49,474 nt of DNA from Azolla pinnata (taxonomy: Eukaryota > Streptophyta > Polypodiopsida > Salviniales > Salviniaceae), in contig JBBBWG010029721.1 of the NCBI GenBank assembly GCA_037176905.1, forward strand, positions 2,457 to 51,930, given 5' to 3'. Under the pieces are notes generated by a model. That model saw only the letters and a list, made by a program, of their open reading frames with translations. It did no database searches and was not told the DNA's origin. Made by a program: the position numbers and the translations under genes. This document shows, piece after piece, positions 45,680 through 49,474 of this stretch (positions are counted from its first letter, which is position 1; each line of letters opens with the position of its first letter).

Positions 45680-46760
45680 CTTAAAACGACGAGTGGTACG
45701 AGTCGTCAAGGATGAAAGACTAGGTTTAGCTGGATACCTGCGATGAAATGCATCGACAAGGTCTTGAGCATTGGTAACATTTGTTGCAGCCTCCCAAGTA
45801 TGATCATTAGGACCATATCCAAGTCAGTCCACGAAGTAATATAGCCGATTACGGATGATCTTGGAATCAAGGATAGCTGCAACCTCATATTCGGGCCCAT
45901 CAACAAGGTGCACCAAAGGTGGTGGTGGCACAACACGGTTTGGAATTGTGCTAGTAGCACAAGGTTCGAGGAGGGAACAATGAAACACAGGATGAAGACG
46001 TTGATGAGGAGATAGATCTAAACGAAAAGCCACATCATTGATTTTTCTAGAAATTCAGAATGGGCCTACGAGGGCGAGTTGTTCATACGTGTCGGTGTAG
46101 CAGCCAAACAAGATCTCCCTCTTGGAAGTTATGTGGCAGTCGATGTGGGTCAGCCGCTTTTTTATGCGATGCTTGAGCATTTTCCAAATGGGTCATCACC
46201 TCATCCGGGATATGGCGAAGGTGAGATAAATGATCTTCAACAATTGGATTAGTGGAAATGGCAGGAAGCTGAAGGAAACTCCATCGAGGGTGATAACCCG
46301 AATAGGCAAAAAATGGAGTGACCTTAGTGGAAGAGTGAACTGAATTATTGTAAGCAAACTCTGCAAAATAAAAAATATTGGCTCACTCATCTTGTTGATA
46401 ACTGATAAAACAACAAAGATATTGTTCTAACGTTTGATTAGTATGCTCAGTCTGACCATCAATTTGCGGATGATAACTTGAAGAAAGGGTGCAAGCGATC
46501 TTGAAGAGGGATAATAAGTGCTGCCAAAATTTGGAGATGAACTATAGCCCACGATCACTAATGATGTTATCTGGAAGTCCATGATGCCGAAATACCTCTC
46601 GCATAACAAGATCAGTTGTTTGCTCACTAGTGATGGTCTTTATACATGGTAAAAAATGTGTCATTTTTGTAAAGCGATCTACCACTGTTAAGATAGTATC
46701 AAACCCTTGTGAAAGAGGCAAATCTGTGATAAAATCCAACGAAATAGATTACCAGGGTTT
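45680..46760 (-). pseudogene. Integrase and chromodomain remnant of the LTR element
   Basis: Reading on minus: integrase core (LDFITDLPLSQG, VVDRFTKMTHFLP, SDRG, then SSYHPQIDGQTEHTNQTLEQ), the C-terminal HNFQEGDLVWLL-type segment, the LSPHQRLHPVFHCSLL linker, and a chromodomain (EYEVAAILDSK and GYGPNDHTWE). The two catalytic Asp and the Glu of the DDE triad are in readable contexts. The frame is broken by stops at 46749 (TAA), 46542 (TAG), 46383 (TGA), 46083 (TGA) and 45824 (TGA), so no protein is made. The presence of a chromodomain places it among chromoviruses; I cannot name the lineage. Confidence 0.85.
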
Positions 46761-46763
46761 TAT

Positions 46764-47084
46764 TGGGATAATAATGTGAGCTAGAGGGCTAGGGACTAGT
46801 GTTGAACCGGAATGAGTTGAGAGGAGTGTTGGCCCTGAATTTATAAGATGGGCTTGGGGTAGGGGAGGCCACATACAGGAGCAGGGAGGCTGCATGCAAC
46901 GCCATGTGGCACTGCATGTAGTGCCACGGGTCACAGTTGCACGAATTCTCCGAAATGCTCAATCGTGCCTTTTGCATATAGTTACGAATAATGATGAAAT
47001 AAGCTAAATCGTTCGACAGATAAGACGATATAACACAAATGTTAAGGTCGAGGGTTTGAGCATTGCATGTCCACGATCATGACA
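46764..47084 (-). repeat. Upstream (5') LTR, truncated at the inner end
   Basis: It matches the other LTR from its outer TGTCATGATC end for about 320 bp, then stops at TGGGATAATAATGT where the partner continues for another ~123 bp. It carries two insertions relative to the partner, about 20 and 33 bp. Confidence 0.85.
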
Positions 47085-47089
47085 CCTCC

Positions 47090-47660
47090 GATCCAATTAC
47101 ACGTACATTTCGCTCGGATCTAGTACCTATCGAATCGCAACCCGAAACATCGGCTTAGACACATACCGCTCGACCGAAGGTGATCTGGGCAATCAATCGG
47201 TTGCCTTCGGCTTAGACACATACTGCTCGACCGAAGGTGATCTGGGCAATCAATCAGGCAACCGCGGTTCGAGGACGACTGGGAGCTGAGCGCACAAAGA
47301 GGGCCAATGTCAGCCGAGAGAAACTGGCCTTTTGAGCTGGTAACAACGAAAAGGTGAGCGCTGAATCTCTCGGCGCCGATCCGATCTTATTAGAGCAGAT
47401 CGGTACCGATCGGATCGTGCCCTTCGGCGCTGATCTGATCTTATCGGACCAAATTGAGTACCGATCGGATCTGATCTTATCGGAGCAAATTGAGTACCGA
47501 TCGGATCTGATCTTATCGGAGCAAATTGAGTACCGATCGAATCGCGTCTTGCCGCGCCGATTCGATCTTATCAGAGCGGATTGAGTACCTATCGAATCGC
47601 GTCCTTCGACACTGATATGATCTTATCGGAGCAAATCAAGTACCTATCGGATCGCACCCG
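47090..47660. repeat. Two small satellites: 57-bp duplication and 36-bp minisatellite
   Basis: CGGCTTAGACACATAC occurs at 47151 and 47208 (57-bp period, with CGACCGAAGGTGATCTGGGC). From about 47379 a 36-bp unit with GATCTGATCTTATCGGA and AAATTGAGTACCGATC repeats, perfectly at 47432, 47468 and 47504 and more loosely on both sides. The plus-strand open frame across it (repeating EYRSDLILSEQI) is just the translated repeat. Confidence 0.88.
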
Positions 47661-48822
47661 AAGCATCGCAAGGCCCTTCAGCTCAGACAGCAAAATGAAC
47701 ATACAGAGATCAATCCAGAAAACTGGCCTTTAATTCTCACCCTCTTCACCGAAGAGCAAAAATGCGGAGCAAAACGCAAAATGCAGCAAAAACAGCCGGG
47801 AACGGAAGGGGAAAGGAAAGGAAAGGATTTCTCCCCGTCGAATCCCTCGACGAAATTTCGCCTCGTTTTTGGTGAACAATTTGAGAGCTGAGCTTCTTCC
47901 AGGTAAATTTCTTGTTTCCTCCTCCGCCTTGTTCCTCCTTTTTCTGTGTTTGATGCGTATTGAATCTATTCTTCTGTTCGATCGCTCCGCATAACTTTCA
48001 TGGAAGCTTCGCTGCATCTTCTTCCTCATGAAACAATGCATCGTCTTCTTCTTCTTCTTCTTTATTTTTTTATTGCCTCAGCCTGCGACCTTTTCGAAGG
48101 TCTTTCGTGGATATCCGAATCTAGAGCCGCTCAATCACCACACAGCCTAATTGAAGCTTCCCGCTGTTTTCTCTGCCTCGATTTCTTGTGGACTTTTTTT
48201 AGAGCCTTCGCTGGCTGCATCCGGCAGTAGCCCTGGATCGGTTTATTTATTTATTTTTAAACAAGTCCTGTTCCTGATCAAGATGGAAGCATCGCATGTA
48301 GTAGGTGTTTTCTTCGACGAGAAAAATTTGAATCTCTCGATGAACTTTTCTGCTAAAAGAAACGATTTTATGTCTCCTTCTGCTACGAATTACGAATGAT
48401 TTGTCTACAAAATTCCTATGATTTTTTCTGCACCCGATCCCGGAAGAATGGCTGCAGATCTCTCGCCGCCTCTCTGGTTTGACTCGGGGAAGATTTCCGT
48501 TCTCCGTGTATTACACTAATCAATCAGGGTTTGACGAATATCTGTTGATTGATTTGAGGATCGTTTGTGATCGGTTTGGCGAAATTGTTTGTTGATCATT
48601 CCAGGGAATATCTGCAGATGGTTTGAAGAGCATGTTTGGCAAGGCATAATTTGTCAATGGTTTGAAGAAATATCTGAGCTAATGGTCTGTGAGGAATGGC
48701 CATTCCTGCGTACACGTACACAGATATGGAAAAGAACGCGTAGCTCACATATAAACTCACAAACATGCACACATGCATATGAATATGCATGCATGCACGC
48801 ATTCAGATTTACATCCATACAC
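47661..48822. other. Unassigned region, possibly the 5' end of a gene
   Basis: No protein family recognised on either strand. CTTCCAG|GTAAAT at 47894-47901 would serve as a donor of a non-coding first exon on plus. The phrase ATGGTTTGAAGA is repeated at 48617 and 48657. CATGCATG hexamers lie at 48770-48800. The gene, if any, lies beyond the window or has very short exons. Confidence 0.25.
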
Positions 48823-49168
48823 ATTTGCCCAATTCTCCTTGAATTCCGCAGGTATCTTTGTTAATCTGTCGTACCTTTGTACAGCTACACAGATAATAAT
48901 CCCTTTGTTTCCATTCAAACAACCAGAAGGGTCTGTTATTTAAACCAAAGAATCACAAGGAATGGTCATGGCCATGTCGTTGTAGGGCTAAACCATACAT
49001 ATTTGCCCAACTCTCCTTGAATTCGGAGGTATCTTTGTTACATTTTCGACCGTTGTACAGCTATACAGATCATAATCCCCCTGTTTCCATTTAACCAACA
49101 AGAAGGGTATGTTATTTAAACCAGAGAATTAAAGGAATGCTCATGGCCATGTAGTTGTAGAGCTAAAC
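48823..49168. repeat. 178-bp tandem duplication
   Basis: ATTTGCCCAA starts at 48823 and again at 49001, each followed by CTCCTTGAATTC, GGTATCTTTGTTA, TTGTACAGCTA, CATAATCCC-like and GTTATTTAAACCA phrases. The copies are moderately diverged. Confidence 0.88.
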
Positions 49169-49397
49169 CTGGACTCTGTGAAAAAAAGAGTATCGAATTC
49201 GTATTTTCCAGGTGAAAGGTATTACTTCGTGGCAGAAGGCCATTGAATTGACTTCAAGAAAATACAGATACTTTTGAAGAGGGGAAGTGGATGTAGGTTC
49301 GACGACGAGAAAGAGGTAGCGCATGCTGAAGATAGGCTTTTTTAGGCCTAGTTGACTTCAAAAAACCAAGGTTTCCATTACCTTTCCAGCTCAGACA

Positions 49398-49474
<77 letters not shown>
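49169..49474. repeat. Right end of window with long GA microsatellite
   Basis: About 230 bp of unassigned sequence, then an uninterrupted GA tract from 49402 to the last base (at least 36 dinucleotides). The tract runs off the window, so its true length is unknown. Confidence 0.9.

Larger units (their letters stand above)
45278..47084 (-). mobile_element. Internally deleted Ty3/gypsy chromovirus-type LTR retrotransposon with 5-bp target-site duplication
   Basis: The element is on minus. The downstream LTR is 45278-45669 (392 bp, begins TGTCATGATC and ends GCTGACA on minus, so TG...CA ends). The upstream LTR is 47084-46764, truncated at its inner end. The host pentamer CCTCC flanks both sides (45273-45277 and 47085-47089). 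Between the LTRs only the integrase core, its C-terminal part and a chromodomain remain; primer-binding site, gag, protease, reverse transcriptase and RNase H are gone. The truncated LTR runs almost straight into integrase sequence at 46763/46764. By eye the LTRs differ at about 19 of roughly 235 aligned positions plus two indels of about 20 and 33 bp, so the insertion is not recent. The element cannot move on its own. Confidence 0.9.

Noticed and set aside
47354..47584. 76-codon frame with repeating EYRSDLILSEQI
   Set aside because: The periodicity comes from a 36-bp minisatellite, a multiple of three, which keeps the frame open by chance.
1..49474. Search for a new multi-gene system or gene cluster
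   Set aside because: Neighbouring genes belong to unrelated housekeeping or regulatory families with independent orientation and promoters. Nothing suggests co-regulation or a shared pathway.

Overview
The window is nuclear DNA of a land plant, most likely a flowering plant. The evidence is spliced genes with GT-AG introns, plant-only protein families (GT37 xyloglucan fucosyltransferase, VQ-motif protein, SINE1-like KASH protein, ASK20/21-type SKP1-like protein, chloroplast DUF3531 and DUF3598 proteins), Arabidopsis-type CCCTAAA repeats and a chromodomain-bearing Ty3/gypsy element. I cannot name the species. The gene set looks angiosperm-like. The very GC-rich fucosyltransferase and the GC-rich 5' half of the SINE-like gene recall the GC gradients of monocots and some other lineages.

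Layout, left to right. A GT37 fucosyltransferase gene lies on the minus strand (3892-1047, two exons). After intergenic DNA and a ~177-bp tandem array comes a four-exon chloroplast DUF3531 gene on plus (7427-9913). Splicing factor SF1/BBP follows on plus (11472-14340, two exons). A 6-kb gap with no convincing gene leads to a HAIKU1-like VQ protein on minus (22864-20465). Its upstream DNA holds TGACGTGG boxes, a dense CATGCA (RY-type) cluster and a telomere-like array. The next 5 kb (23.7-28.7 kb) is mostly repeats and AT-rich DNA, including a second copy of the ACGT-box/CATGCA module and a second telomere-like array. A decayed SKP1-like gene (30.6-32.8 kb) and a long SINE1-like nuclear-envelope protein gene (33779-37112) follow on plus. 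A seven-exon chloroplast DUF3598 gene lies on minus (43941-38085), with a third telomere-like array directly upstream of it. The right end holds an internally deleted LTR retrotransposon with an intact 5-bp target-site duplication (45278-47084), two small satellites and an unassigned 1.8-kb region ending in a GA microsatellite.

The genes do not form a pathway. They act in cell-wall glycosylation, plastid biology, splicing, transcriptional co-regulation and nuclear-envelope anchoring. What unites the window is simple-sequence expansion. Trinucleotide and hexanucleotide tracts sit in 5' leaders and inside conserved proteins, as Ser, Gln, Ser-Gly and Asp/Glu-Ser runs, and tandem duplications of 57-231 bp occur in promoters, introns, a start-codon region and coding sequence. 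I found no convincing new multi-gene system. The best leads are the expanded fucosyltransferase, the SINE/KASH gene whose start codon lies inside a repeat array, the paired ACGT/RY modules, the decayed SKP1-like gene and the telomere-repeat satellite upstream of the DUF3598 gene. Exon joins were checked by hand for reading frame. Family assignments rest on remembered conserved motifs, not on a search.
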